Below are positions 25,828-34,461 of a stretch of DNA of 49,247 bases, one piece after another; position 1 is the first letter of the stretch, and the number at the start of each line of letters is the position of its first letter. The DNA comes from Nostoc punctiforme NIES-2108. Lineage in GTDB: Bacteria; Cyanobacteriota; Cyanobacteriia; Cyanobacteriales; Nostocaceae. The position numbers and the translations under genes were made by a program. The notes beneath the pieces are model-generated. The model did not search any database and was not told where the DNA came from. It was given only the letters and a program-made list of their open reading frames with translations. Location of the stretch: positions 45,682-94,928 of the forward strand of contig LXQE01000155.1 in the NCBI GenBank assembly GCA_003326195.1, read 5' to 3'.

Positions 25828-25926
25828 ATCACCATCTTAGCAATCACAGCAACCTAACTTCCAGAAATTATTACCCGAATTTTAAAGGTATCAAGAAGTT
25901 AGAATTACAAAATTTTATCTTCATTT

Positions 25927-26112
25927 TTATAGCCAAATTGAATTATTTTTATCAAGCGTATATACCCAGTTGCTAAAAGTACTCAAATGTGCATCGTATT
26001 GCGCCTTTGTTAGTTGTGGGTCTTGGGCAACTATGGGAGCAGTATAAGGAAAAGTGGCTCTGCTTATTGCTATAAATGTATCCAAAATTGTCTGCTTCAG
26101 TGTTCCAGTCAT
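25927..26112 (-). CDS. Small hypothetical protein divergent from sigG
   Basis: This 61-codon frame begins MTGTLKQTILDTFIAISRAT and ends with FSNWVYTLDKNNSIWL. AGGTGA lies seven bases before the ATG, which is a good ribosome-binding site. I do not recognise a domain. It is divergent from the sigma gene, 79 bp from the likely sigG start, so both promoters would share this gap. Confidence 0.4.
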   Translation of the reverse strand: MTGTLKQTILDTFIAISRATFPYTAPIVAQDPQLTKAQYDAHLSTFSNWVYTLDKNNSIWL

Positions 26113-26191
26113 AAATCCGTCACCTGAGCATGGAACTTCTGTCCCATTAGCAGGTCTAATAGATAGGGATGATTTAGAGCCAGTACGATCT

Positions 26192-26848
26192 ATGAGTCAA
26201 TCGATTACTGTATCCTGGTCAACGGTTGATGCAAAGTATCCAGAAGCATCAGTGCAAGTTGACAAACTCCCTAACCACGATTTAATTTTGCGCTGTCAAG
26301 CGGGACTGCGACCAGATCGTGCTGCGTTTGCAGAACTATTACGCCGCTATCAAAGTCAAGTCGATCGAGTTCTATACCACCTGGCTCCAGATTGGGCTGA
26401 CAGAGCCGATTTGGCTCAAGAAGTTTGGATTCGAGTGTATCGGAATATTAACCGATTACAAGAGCCTGCTAAATTTCGGGGCTGGTTAAGCCGCATTGCC
26501 ACCAACTTGTTTTACGACGAGTTACGGAAACGCAAACGGGTGATGAGTCCTTTGTCACTGGATGCTCCCCGTTCCTTAGAGGACGGCGAGATGGATTGGG
26601 AAATCGCTGGCGATACCCCAGGACCAGAGGAAGAACTGACAACTAGAGAATTTTACGAGCAATTGCGGGAAGCGATCGCCGATTTACCAGAAGTTTTTCG
26701 TACTACCATTGTCCTCAGAGAAATCGAAGGCATGGCTTATGAAGAAATTGCCGAAATCACTGGAGTTTCTCTAGGAACTGTGAAGTCAAGAATAGCCAGA
26801 GCTAGATCGAGACTGCAAGCCCACTTGCAGAATTATCTAGACTCCTAA
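26192..26848 (+). CDS. sigG: ECF-type RNA polymerase sigma factor, SigG-like
   Basis: The start taken is the ATG at 26192 (MSQSITVSWSTV); the open frame runs further upstream, but that part is not sigma-like. The 218-residue protein has region 2 (about 60-130, FAELLRRYQSQVDRVLYHLA, DLAQEVWIRVYRNINRL, FRGWLSRIATNLFYDELRKR) and region 4 (about 160-215, LPEVFRTTIVLREIEG, then YEEIAEITGVSLGTVKSRIA). An acidic linker joins them. It would direct RNA polymerase to envelope- or oxidative-stress promoters. The pairing with a membrane anti-sigma gene 157 bp downstream fits the cyanobacterial SigG arrangement. Its N-terminal 40 residues are longer than in typical ECF factors. Confidence 0.85.
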   Translation: MSQSITVSWSTVDAKYPEASVQVDKLPNHDLILRCQAGLRPDRAAFAELLRRYQSQVDRVLYHLAPDWADRADLAQEVWIRVYRNINRLQEPAKFRGWLSRIATNLFYDELRKRKRVMSPLSLDAPRSLEDGEMDWEIAGDTPGPEEELTTREFYEQLREAIADLPEVFRTTIVLREIEGMAYEEIAEITGVSLGTVKSRIARARSRLQAHLQNYLDS

Positions 26849-27005
26849 TTTACAGTATCTTGCCTCTGTCCAATGGCAGAATTTAAGCATAGATTAAGAA
26901 TTACTAGAAAGACGTAGATCATTTCTGCCTTTAGGAGGAAAATTGGCTAATTTTCCCGAAATTCCCGCCCAGTTTACCCGTGAATGAATTGGTAATAATG
27001 TTAAG

Positions 27006-27620
27006 ATGACTACTGATTCTCAGTTTTACGACCGTTCTCCTTTGCAACTTCCTCAAGATTTGTCAGATGGGATGGCCAAGCATACCAACGAATCAACGGG
27101 TCTTATGGATATGGTGAAGCGCGATCGCTTCGAGTTATTGAGTGCTTACCTCGATGGTGAAGTCACAGGCACCGAACGCAGGCAAGTAGAAGAATGGCTA
27201 GCAAATGATGCCTCAGTTCAATGTTTGTATGCCCGACTGTTAAAGCTGCGCCAAGGCTTGCGGACGCTCCCAGTGCCAGCAGCCCAACAGTCGCCAGAAG
27301 AAACAGTTCAGCAAGTATTATCACGTTTGCGCCGCCGCTCCCGTTTAAACTGGATGGTGGGGAGTGCAGCCGTTGCTGCTTGTGCGATCGGTGCAATATC
27401 TGGCTTAGTAGGTGGTGGGTCGATGGTGCCGCAACTGGCACAACGACCACAAAGAGAACCTATACAAACGTCCTCAGCGTCTATAGTTCCCCCTTCGCCG
27501 CTGATGGTGGGGCTAAATAACCCGGTAATTGAAATTCCGAAAGCAGCAGTAGCCTCTCCAGAAAATTCAATTTATCAGGTACAGCCGCAAGGACACGACC
27601 CCAAACAAGACATAAACTAA
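27006..27620 (+). CDS. Membrane anti-sigma factor (partner of the SigG-like sigma)
   Basis: The 204-residue protein has a short anti-sigma domain at about 38-80: FELLSAYLDGEVTGTERRQ, then VEEWLANDASVQCLYARLLK. One predicted membrane helix lies at about 117-138 (WMVGSAAVAACAIGAISGLV). The rest is a periplasmic tail. The His-x3-Cys-x2-Cys zinc motif of many anti-sigma factors is absent: only one Cys is present in the domain. It would hold the sigma factor at the membrane until a signal in the periplasm releases it. It lies 157 bp downstream of the sigma gene on the same strand. Confidence 0.82.
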   Translation: MTTDSQFYDRSPLQLPQDLSDGMAKHTNESTGLMDMVKRDRFELLSAYLDGEVTGTERRQVEEWLANDASVQCLYARLLKLRQGLRTLPVPAAQQSPEETVQQVLSRLRRRSRLNWMVGSAAVAACAIGAISGLVGGGSMVPQLAQRPQREPIQTSSASIVPPSPLMVGLNNPVIEIPKAAVASPENSIYQVQPQGHDPKQDIN

Positions 27621-27636
27621 TCGCAAAGTTAACAGT

Positions 27637-28092
27637 TTACAGTTGATAACTGGACTTTGGGGTTATACCACAGCCGCTCCACCAGCTCCCAGGTTGGAGG
27701 AAGCCGCCTAATCGATCAACTTGCTCTAAAGTCATTAAATAAACCCAAGCCCAACTATAAGAGAGCGACTGTGGCTCATAAACCTCGATAATTTGTCGAT
27801 TATAGAGGTTTTCTGGCGTTTGTCTATTGGGCTGGTAATCTTCCAGCATATCTAGCTCATTTAAAATCTTTGGGTGGGAAAAAGAAAGTAAATATCCGTA
27901 AACTTGGCTATCCCCTAGCGTCATCGCTGGGTAGCCCATTGGCAGAGCAAATAATTTGCCTTGTACAAGAGCTATTTTGACATCAACGACTTTGCCAGCA
28001 CAGTATCTTTTATAGTTAGCTTCACCTGGTTTGAGCGTGCCGTAGACAAAAACCCGCACCAAATCAGACAATTTTATATTTGATTTAACCAT
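27637..28092 (-). CDS. Gamma-glutamylcyclotransferase-fold (GGCT/AIG2-like) protein
   Basis: The 151-residue protein has the family signature VFVYGTLKPGEANYKRY near residue 12 and continues with KLFALPMGYPAM, VYGYLLSF and LDMLEDYQP. The YGTL loop that binds the gamma-glutamyl or pyroglutamyl group is present, and Glu84 in the LEDY context is at the position of the family's catalytic acid. The reaction would be cyclisation of gamma-glutamyl amines to 5-oxoproline, but the substrate cannot be told. The start codon lies four bases from the end of a MITE (28096-28219), so the MITE end probably supplies its leader and ribosome-binding site (GGAAG). Confidence 0.82.
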   Translation of the reverse strand: MVKSNIKLSDLVRVFVYGTLKPGEANYKRYCAGKVVDVKIALVQGKLFALPMGYPAMTLGDSQVYGYLLSFSHPKILNELDMLEDYQPNRQTPENLYNRQIIEVYEPQSLSYSWAWVYLMTLEQVDRLGGFLQPGSWWSGCGITPKSSYQL

Positions 28093-28095
28093 TTA

Positions 28096-28219
28096 AGGGA
28101 CTTCCAAAAAATAAATTATCCCAAATTATTTGTAGATTTGTAGGGCCGCAAGACCTTGTACGCCTACCTTCGCGGAGTGTCCCGCAAGGATGGGATGTTT
28201 TTTTTAACTGAAAGTCCCT
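28096..28219. mobile_element. MITE copy B, 124 bp, abutting the GGCT start codon
   Basis: The ends AGGGACTTCCAAAAAATAAA and TTTTTTTTAACTGAAAGTCCCT (last 16: TTAACTGAAAGTCCCT) are imperfect inverted repeats. It aligns with copy A at 7337-7436 in reverse orientation, sharing the ends and AAATTATCCCAAAT. The middle holds a GCGGAGTGTCCCGC hairpin that copy A lacks. The flanks show no clear target duplication. No coding capacity. Confidence 0.6.
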
Positions 28220-28406
28220 AAACCTTCATCAAATAATTCTTGCGATATCTGAAAGGGTCGCAGTTTGAGCATATTAGGCTGCTCCTCAACCGCACTGATA
28301 TATATAAATCTGTGAGTAGTTGACCTACAATATTAGATTAACCTGCTATGTTGACATAGGTAGGTTGACATAGTAAGCAGACGTAGACCCAGTAGGAGAA
28401 TTTTTG
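28220..28406. promoter_or_regulatory. leuS upstream region
   Basis: Contains a direct repeat of GTTGACATAG (about 28352-28376) shortly before leuS. No T-box element was seen. The ribosome-binding site AGGAG (28394-28398) lies eight bases before the GTG at 28407. Confidence 0.35.
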
Positions 28407-31028
28407 GTGGATTCCCGATATAACCCAGCAGCAATTGAGGAAAAATGGCAAAAAACATGGGTAGAACTTGGCTTAGATAAGACACCGACAGTTAGCAATA
28501 AGCCAAAATTCTACGCTCTTTCCATGTTCCCTTATCCATCGGGCAGCCTACACATGGGTCACGTCCGTAATTATACGATTACCGATGTGATTGCCCGCCT
28601 CAAGCGAATGCAAGGGTATCGGGTAATACACCCAATGGGTTGGGATGCCTTTGGCTTGCCAGCAGAAAACGCTGCCATTGACCGTGGTGTACCGCCAGCA
28701 AAGTGGACTTATCAGAATATGGCTCAGATGCGGCAACAATTGCAGCGTCTTGGTTTATCCATTGATTGGGAATGCGAACTTGCTACCTGTTCACCAGATT
28801 ATTACAAGTGGACACAATGGATTTTCTTGCAGTTTTTGCAAGCAGGGTTAGCTTATCAAAAAGAAGCAGCTGTAAACTGGGACCCGATCGATCAAACTGT
28901 ACTGGCAAATGAGCAAGTTGATAACGAAGGACGTTCTTGGCGGAGTGGGGCAATAGTTGAGCGCAAATTATTACGCCAGTGGTTTTTCAAGATTACCGAC
29001 TACGCTGAAGAATTGCTCAATGACTTACATAAATTGACAGGTTGGCCGGAACGCGTCAAGTCGATGCAGGCAAACTGGATTGGCAAATCTACAGGCGCTT
29101 ACTTGGAATTTCCCATCATTGGGATAGATGAAAAAATCGGCGTGTACACCACACGTCCAGATACCGTTTATGGTGTCAGCTACCTAGTGTTAGCACCAGA
29201 ACATCCCTTAACAAAGCGCGTCACCACAAAACAACAACAAGCAGCGGTAGAAGCCTTTATTAAAGAGGTTTCCCATCAAAGTGAGTTGGAACGTACCTCT
29301 GAAGATAAACCGAAGCGGGGTATCCCCACAGGTGGTAAGGCAATTAACCCATTCACAGGGGAAGAAGTGCCGATTTGGATTGCTGATTATGTACTGTATG
29401 AGTATGGTACTGGAGCGGTGATGGGTGTACCAGCACACGATGTCCGGGATTTTAAGTTTGCCAAAAATTACGATTTGCCAGTTGATTTTGTCATTGTTTC
29501 CCCAGATGATGTTGAAGGTTTTGACTTAACCCCAACATCAGACATTGATGAAGTCACACAACTCATCCAAATTGAATATAACCAGGCATACACTGAACCA
29601 GGAATTTTAATTAATTCTGGGGCTTTTACTGGTATGACCTCCACAGATGCTAAACAAGCAATAATTGAATACGCCGAACAACAAGGTTTTGGTAAAGTGC
29701 GGGTGCAATATCGCTTGCGGGATTGGTTGATTTCGCGGCAACGTTACTGGGGCGCACCGATACCTGTAATTCACTGTCCTAACTGTGGGATAGTACCAGT
29801 TCCCGAGCGAGATTTGCCGGTACAGTTACCAGAAGAGGTGGAATTTACTGGACGTGGCGGTTCACCTTTGACTCAGTTAGAGAGTTGGGTAAATGTACCT
29901 TGTCCAACTTGTGGCACTCCAGCGAAGCGGGAAACCGACACGATGGATACTTTTATTGATTCCTCGTGGTATTACTTGCGTTTCCCTGACGCTAAGAATG
30001 AACACCAAGTTTTCGATTCTAGTAAAATAAACGACTGGATGCCAGTTGATCAGTATGTGGGTGGGATTGAACACGCGATTTTACATTTGTTGTATTCGCG
30101 GTTCTTTACTAAGGTTCTGCGGGACAGAGGCTTGTTAAATTTTGACGAACCTTTCCAACGCCTGTTAACTCAAGGTATGGTGCAGGGTTTAACTTACCTA
30201 AATCCTAAGAAGGGTGGTAAAGATAAATGGATTCCTTCTAATCTGGTAAATTCAGCCGACCCGCGCGACCCCCAGACAGGTGAACCGTTGCAACGTCTCT
30301 ATGCCACCATGTCTAAATCAAAGGGCAACGGTGTAGCGCCAGAAGATGTAATTTCCAAATATGGTGTAGATACAGCGCGGATGTTCATTTTGTTCAAAGC
30401 GCCGCCAGAAAAAGATTTGGAATGGGATGAAGCCGATGTGGAAGGACAATTCCGCTTTTTAAATCGGGTTTGGCGTTTGGTGACAGATTATATTGCGGCT
30501 GGGGTATCCCGTAAAAAAGCCCAACTCGCTGATTTAACTAAGGCAGAAAAAGAATTGCGGCGGGCGATTCACACGGCGATTCAAGCTGTGACAGAAGACG
30601 TAGAAGACGAATATCAATTCAACACGGCTATTTCAGAATTGATGAAGTTGAGTAATGCCTTAACTGATGCCGACGGCAAAAATTCACCAATTTACGCAGA
30701 AGGTATTCGAACTTTGGTGGTTTTACTAGCACCATTTGCACCACATATTGCTGATGAATTGTGGCATTTATTGGGTGAAAGTGATTCAGTTCATACTCAA
30801 ACTTGGCCATCGTTTGACCCAGTTGCTTTGGTAGCTGATGAAATCACTTTAGTGATTCAAGTTATGGGTAAAACTCGCGGCTCAATTCAAGTACCAGCAC
30901 AAGCAGATAAAGCAGCGTTGGAGAAATATGCCCGTGAATCAGAAATTGCCCAACGTTACATCGAAGGCAAAGAGATTAAAAAGGTAATTGTAGTGCCTGG
31001 AAAGTTGGTAAATTTTGTAGTTAGCTAA
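28407..31028 (+). CDS. leuS: Leucyl-tRNA synthetase
   Basis: The 873-residue class I synthetase starts at the GTG at 28407, eight bases after AGGAG (a TTG one codon earlier is five bases away). The catalytic core holds FYALSMFPYPSGSLHMGHVR (HIGH variant HMGH) and ATMSKSKGNGV (KMSKS). The editing domain (about 225-425) has YTTRPDTVYGVSYLVLAP, and a zinc-binding-like motif is C-P-N-C (HCPNCGIVP) and C-P-T-C. It charges tRNA-Leu with leucine in the cytoplasm and hydrolyses mischarged products in the editing site. The C-terminus (VIQVMGKTRGSIQVPA) is the usual tRNA-binding end. Full length for bacterial LeuRS. Confidence 0.97.
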   Translation: MDSRYNPAAIEEKWQKTWVELGLDKTPTVSNKPKFYALSMFPYPSGSLHMGHVRNYTITDVIARLKRMQGYRVIHPMGWDAFGLPAENAAIDRGVPPAKWTYQNMAQMRQQLQRLGLSIDWECELATCSPDYYKWTQWIFLQFLQAGLAYQKEAAVNWDPIDQTVLANEQVDNEGRSWRSGAIVERKLLRQWFFKITDYAEELLNDLHKLTGWPERVKSMQANWIGKSTGAYLEFPIIGIDEKIGVYTTRPDTVYGVSYLVLAPEHPLTKRVTTKQQQAAVEAFIKEVSHQSELERTSEDKPKRGIPTGGKAINPFTGEEVPIWIADYVLYEYGTGAVMGVPAHDVRDFKFAKNYDLPVDFVIVSPDDVEGFDLTPTSDIDEVTQLIQIEYNQAYTEPGILINSGAFTGMTSTDAKQAIIEYAEQQGFGKVRVQYRLRDWLISRQRYWGAPIPVIHCPNCGIVPVPERDLPVQLPEEVEFTGRGGSPLTQLESWVNVPCPTCGTPAKRETDTMDTFIDSSWYYLRFPDAKNEHQVFDSSKINDWMPVDQYVGGIEHAILHLLYSRFFTKVLRDRGLLNFDEPFQRLLTQGMVQGLTYLNPKKGGKDKWIPSNLVNSADPRDPQTGEPLQRLYATMSKSKGNGVAPEDVISKYGVDTARMFILFKAPPEKDLEWDEADVEGQFRFLNRVWRLVTDYIAAGVSRKKAQLADLTKAEKELRRAIHTAIQAVTEDVEDEYQFNTAISELMKLSNALTDADGKNSPIYAEGIRTLVVLLAPFAPHIADELWHLLGESDSVHTQTWPSFDPVALVADEITLVIQVMGKTRGSIQVPAQADKAALEKYARESEIAQRYIEGKEIKKVIVVPGKLVNFVVS

Positions 31029-31191
31029 GTACAGCTTTGCGTAAAATCGTGGCGAATTGAGGGTTGAAATTTAAACACAGATGCGCTTCTCTACGAGACG
31101 CTACGCGAACGTCTTGCCGCAGGGTCGGGGCGCAGAGAATTCGCTACGAATTATTAATGAAATGTTGTACTTAAGCCAATACGCTTGGGTT

Positions 31192-31337
31192 AACGTGAGT
31201 TCGACAAGTCTTATTTGACCTCTCCCCCAGCCCCTCTCCGACGCGGAGAGGGGAGCAAAAAGCTTAATTTTTCGTTTCTCCTCCCTTTCCGTTTCGGAGA
31301 GGGAGACTGGGAGGGAGAGGTTCATCGAACTCACGTT
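31192..31337. mobile_element. MITE with 13-bp perfect terminal inverted repeats
   Basis: AACGTGAGTTCGA (31192-31204) is perfectly inverted as TCGAACTCACGTT (31325-31337). TTGGGTTA occurs directly at both edges (31185-31192 and 31336-31343), overlapping the ends, and is a candidate 8-bp target duplication. Inside, CCTCTCCCCCAGCCCCTCTCC-type and GGAGAGGGAGACTGGGAGGG-type stretches can pair. The C-rich arms are typical of Nostoc dispersed elements. Confidence 0.65.
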
Positions 31338-31505
31338 GGGTTAGCGCCAAAAACCTTAAGTTGTGTAAGTTGGGGAGCCACTGCGCCCTTGCGGTTTCCC
31401 GACTTGTCCGCGCAGCGCGTCTCCCCTTCTGCTTTTGGGAGAGGCTAGCGCCAAGGGAGAAGCAAGTGGCGTTTGAGGAACGAAACCTAACATTTTCATA
31501 GCTTT

Positions 31506-31532
31506 GTTGGGTTGCGCTTTGCTTCACCCAAC
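31506..31532. repeat. Hairpin repeat (GTTGGGT / ACCCAAC)
   Basis: GTTGGGT pairs with ACCCAAC across TGCGCTTTGCTTC. This hairpin is common in cyanobacterial intergenic regions. It may also end transcription. Confidence 0.55.
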
Positions 31533-31770
31533 CTTGTATCTTAGAAATAGTAGTAGACCGTCCCAACCTTGGTCAAGAAAAACCGTTGCCAAGAAAACTA
31601 ATTTGTGTGGTACGTCCAGTCACTTAAAAGTTTTGACGGAACGCACAAATTTTAAAGTCGCTAAGTATATGTTGTCACAATTCTTATATCTGTAGTTTAT
31701 TTCTCTGCTGTATGTGTATTTAAACACATATGTATAGCCGTCCAGAGAGTTTAACTATTTTATTTATACA

Positions 31771-32085
31771 CAAAAAAGCGCTTGAGAGTTTTGCTCACTC
31801 AAGCGCTTTTCCGTAAAAGCTTATACCAACTCACTCGTTTGATGCAACATTTGAAATCTGCAACACTCCCTGAGGAGAGAGTATTACGGGGATAACTTGT
31901 GACAAACATGTTGTGAAATGGTATCACTCCTTGCACTAACTAAGAATATCTCTTTTGCAAGAATACCGGGGATCTAGTGAGTGACAGTTTATGAACTGAA
32001 CACTAGTTAAAAACGACTCACCGTGAATAGTAACTAAGGAGACTCAGCACGATTGTAGCAATTTTGTAAGTATAGTATAAAAACT
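31771..32085 (-). ncRNA. Candidate structured RNA ending at a strong terminator
   Basis: No protein frame runs through this stretch. Read on the minus strand it has CTAGTG...CACTAG enclosing CAGTT/AACTG (31974-32006), then GGTAT...ATACC enclosing CTTGCA/TGCAAG (31920-31967). It closes with a 13-bp stem AAAAGCGCTTGAG/CTCAAGCGCTTTT (31774-31810) followed by T's on this strand (6 in a row counting the stem end). The 5' end near 32085, at TATACTATAC, is a guess. I do not recognise the RNA; tmRNA, RNase P RNA, SRP RNA and 6S do not match. Expression is not shown. Confidence 0.4.
31774..31810 (-). terminator. Strong hairpin terminator
   Basis: Thirteen-bp perfect stem, 11-base loop. T-tract of six on the minus strand and four on the plus strand, so it is best read as ending minus-strand RNA but could work both ways. 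Confidence 0.65.
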
Positions 32086-32803
32086 TATAGTTTATTAGTG
32101 TAGGCGTAGCCCACCATAGCCATCACTTCCCACTAAGTGCAGTATCAAAAAGTGCAGCAATTAGTAGCATATATATCTCAACCTCTGCGTCAAATTAGTC
32201 GCTACCAAATAAGCCAGAAAGGTCTTGGATATTGGCATCGAAGGGATTTCGACTCAAATAAATCATAGATGAAGGTATTTTTTAGAGAATTGCAACCCAA
32301 GAACAAATCTTCGACCCAATATAGATTGAAAAGTTTGGGTTGGGTATCTTCTATCTCTTAGCAAACGGTGACAGCCAATTCTTCCGTATAGTGTAGGGGG
32401 TTACTTCTTTCGTAGAAGCAAAACACAGCTTTTTCACCGAGAATTACTGCGATGTTCAAAACGATTTCGCGTTTTTCTATAAAAACAACTGAGATATAGA
32501 TAGACGTTTCATCCTTGGCTAAAATAGCCGTTCGCCTACGAGCAGACACCTTAACCTGGCGTCTAGGTGTATGGTAAGATTGCCTGGAACAGAGGTTTTA
32601 TTTGACTTGGAGTCTGGTATAAATTGCAAAGGTCAAGCTGACCGATCATTAATTCCCACGATACTTTTCCTATGAATTTGGAAAATATACAACAAGGCTG
32701 GTAACGATCTGAGTGGAATTTGTAGATGAATATCTAGGATTTACTATCAGACTTAACCAAGTTCCCACAATTTTGACTTTTATTTGACTTTTAGGATAGA
32801 CAC
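32086..32803. other. Intergenic region before the class V aminotransferase
   Basis: No gene recognised. A 63-codon minus-strand frame at 32358-32549 has no family resemblance. The aminotransferase promoter should be within the last 200 bp; AGGA lies about 10 bases before its ATG. Confidence 0.4.
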
Positions 32804-33958
32804 ATGAACGATAAGCTGATGCTGATGATTCCAGGCCCTACACCAGTGCCAGAAGCTGCCTTACTGGCATTAGCCAAGCATCCAATTGGACACCGGACTA
32901 GTGAATTTAGCAATATATTGGCAGAGGTGACAGAAAACCTCAAGTGGCTGCACCAAACTCAAAGTGATGTGCTGACGCTGAATGTGAGTGGTACGGGTGC
33001 TGTAGAAGCGGGTATAATTAATTTTCTCTCTCCAGGCGATCGCATTTTAGTTGGCTCTAATGGTAAATTTGGCGAACGCTGGGTAGAAGTTGGCCAAGCC
33101 TACGGTTTGAATGTAGAAGAAGTTAAGGTGGAATGGGGAAAACCATTAGACCCCGCAGTATTTGCCGAAAAACTCCAAGCAGATACTCAAAAGCAAATCA
33201 AAGCTGTAATCATTACTCATAGCGAAACCTCGACGGGTGTGTTGAATGACCTAGAAGCCATCAACCGCCACGTTAAAGAACACGGTGAAGCTTTGATTAT
33301 CGTTGATGCCGTCACAAGCTTGGGTGCATTCAATCTACCTGTAGATGCTTGGGGCTTGGATATAGTCGCCTCCGGTTCTCAAAAAGGTTATATGATTCCG
33401 CCGGGATTGGGTTTTGTCTCTGTCAGTCCCAAAGCTTGGGAAGCTTACAAAACTGCGAAGCTACCGAAATATTATTTGGACTTAGGCAAATATCGCAAAG
33501 CCACAGCCAAAAATACAACTCCATTTACTCCGCCTGTGAACTTGATCGTAGCGTTACATACCACGTTACGAATCATGAAAGAAGAAGGCTTAGAATCAAT
33601 ATTTGCTCGACATGAACGGCTGAAGAACGCTACCCGCGCCGCCATTAAAGGGTTAAATTTACCCCTGCTTGCAGCAGATAATTCTGCTAGTCCGGCGATT
33701 ACAGCTGTAGCACCACAGGGAATTGAACCGGATAAGATTCGGTCATTGATGAAAAAACGTTTTGATATTGCCCTAGCTGGTGGTCAAGACCATTTGAGTA
33801 ACAAAATTTTCCGTATTGGTCACTTGGGTTTTGTGAGCGATCGCGATATCCTTAGCTGCATAGCATCTTTAGAAGTTACCCTTACAGAACTTGGTTACGA
33901 AGACTTTACCCCTGGTTCTGGTATAGCCGCAGCTGTTAAAGTGTTTAGTCAGTCCTGA
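32804..33958 (+). CDS. Class V PLP-dependent aminotransferase (alanine/serine-glyoxylate type)
   Basis: The 384-residue enzyme opens with LMLMIPGPTPVPEAALLALA and has GTGAVEAGIINFLSPGDRIL, HSETSTGVLNDLE, IIVDAVTSLGAFNLPVDAWG, and SGSQKGYMIPPGLGF. The Lys in SGSQKG binds pyridoxal phosphate, and Asp of VDAVTS pairs with its ring nitrogen. These are the hallmarks of alanine- or serine-glyoxylate aminotransferase. It would convert glyoxylate from photorespiration to glycine. In cyanobacterial annotations the same protein is often labelled soluble hydrogenase 42-kDa subunit, but no hydrogenase function is supported by the sequence. A terminator follows within 16 bp of the stop. Confidence 0.92.
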   Translation: MNDKLMLMIPGPTPVPEAALLALAKHPIGHRTSEFSNILAEVTENLKWLHQTQSDVLTLNVSGTGAVEAGIINFLSPGDRILVGSNGKFGERWVEVGQAYGLNVEEVKVEWGKPLDPAVFAEKLQADTQKQIKAVIITHSETSTGVLNDLEAINRHVKEHGEALIIVDAVTSLGAFNLPVDAWGLDIVASGSQKGYMIPPGLGFVSVSPKAWEAYKTAKLPKYYLDLGKYRKATAKNTTPFTPPVNLIVALHTTLRIMKEEGLESIFARHERLKNATRAAIKGLNLPLLAADNSASPAITAVAPQGIEPDKIRSLMKKRFDIALAGGQDHLSNKIFRIGHLGFVSDRDILSCIASLEVTLTELGYEDFTPGSGIAAAVKVFSQS

Positions 33959-33973
33959 GTACTAAATCAAAAA

Positions 33974-34002
33974 AGCGAGTTAAATTATCAACTCGCTCTT
34001 TT
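33974..34002 (+). terminator. Terminator after the aminotransferase gene
   Basis: AGCGAGTT (33974-33981) and AACTCGCT (33990-33997) form a perfect 8-bp stem, followed by CTTTT. A run of A's before the stem means it can also act on the minus strand. Confidence 0.8.
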
Positions 34003-34269
34003 AATTTGTATATAGAGTAGCAACCTTTGCATAAGCTAGAGTTGATGTGACATACCTCAATTCTCTTAAATGACACCAAGTTGCCCTAGATAGTATTATT
34101 TGCTTTGAAGAAAGCCACACTGTATCTTTGACACCAAACAAGACTAACTTTGGCAACTTAGTATCATCTCAAATTGGTATAAATAGTATTGTTTGAGATT
34201 TTGCTAATAAGTATCTGGTAGAAACTTTTTATCCAAAGTCTAAAATCTACAATCCAAAATCGGTATATT

Positions 34270-34461
34270 CTACGCAGTCTCCAGCCAATCATAAATTTGT
34301 TCTAATTGCTCTAGAGTAACTAACCCATATTGCCAAAGAATCATGGCCAAAGGGCCTGGGTCTTGCTCCCGATGCCGAAGCGCAACCGCTAGTGATGCTG
34401 TGGAAATTGCCAAATCTTCTTGCAAAAAATGAATCAGTCGAGAATATTTTGATGGTGACAT
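34270..34461 (-). CDS. DUF2949-family small cyanobacterial protein
   Basis: The start is the ATG at 34461, six bases after a near-perfect AGGAGGTGAG; the longer frame from 34497 has no such site. The 63-residue protein reads MSPSKYSRLIHFLQEDLAIS and then the family core LAVALRHREQDPGPLAMILW, QYGLVTLEQLEQIYDWLE. Its function is unknown; the family is nearly restricted to cyanobacteria. It is likely soluble and helical. Confidence 0.85.
   Translation of the reverse strand: MSPSKYSRLIHFLQEDLAISTASLAVALRHREQDPGPLAMILWQYGLVTLEQLEQIYDWLETA

Larger units (their letters stand above)
31029..31600. other. Repeat-rich intergenic region downstream of leuS
   Basis: Dense in palindromes and dispersed repeats: a GCTACGCGAACGTC tract near 31100, a MITE at 31192-31337, GCCACTGCG...AGTGGC near 31377-31470 and the hairpin at 31506-31532. 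ORFs on both strands here are made of repeat sequence, not genes. Confidence 0.55.

Noticed and set aside
28220..28406. T-box riboswitch before leuS
   Set aside because: No T-box sequence or terminator/antiterminator pair was found.
31215..31695. Several ORFs on both strands after leuS
   Set aside because: They translate MITE and palindromic repeat sequence.
32358..32549. 63-codon minus-strand ORF, first thought to be a transposase piece
   Set aside because: No transposase catalytic motif could be matched.
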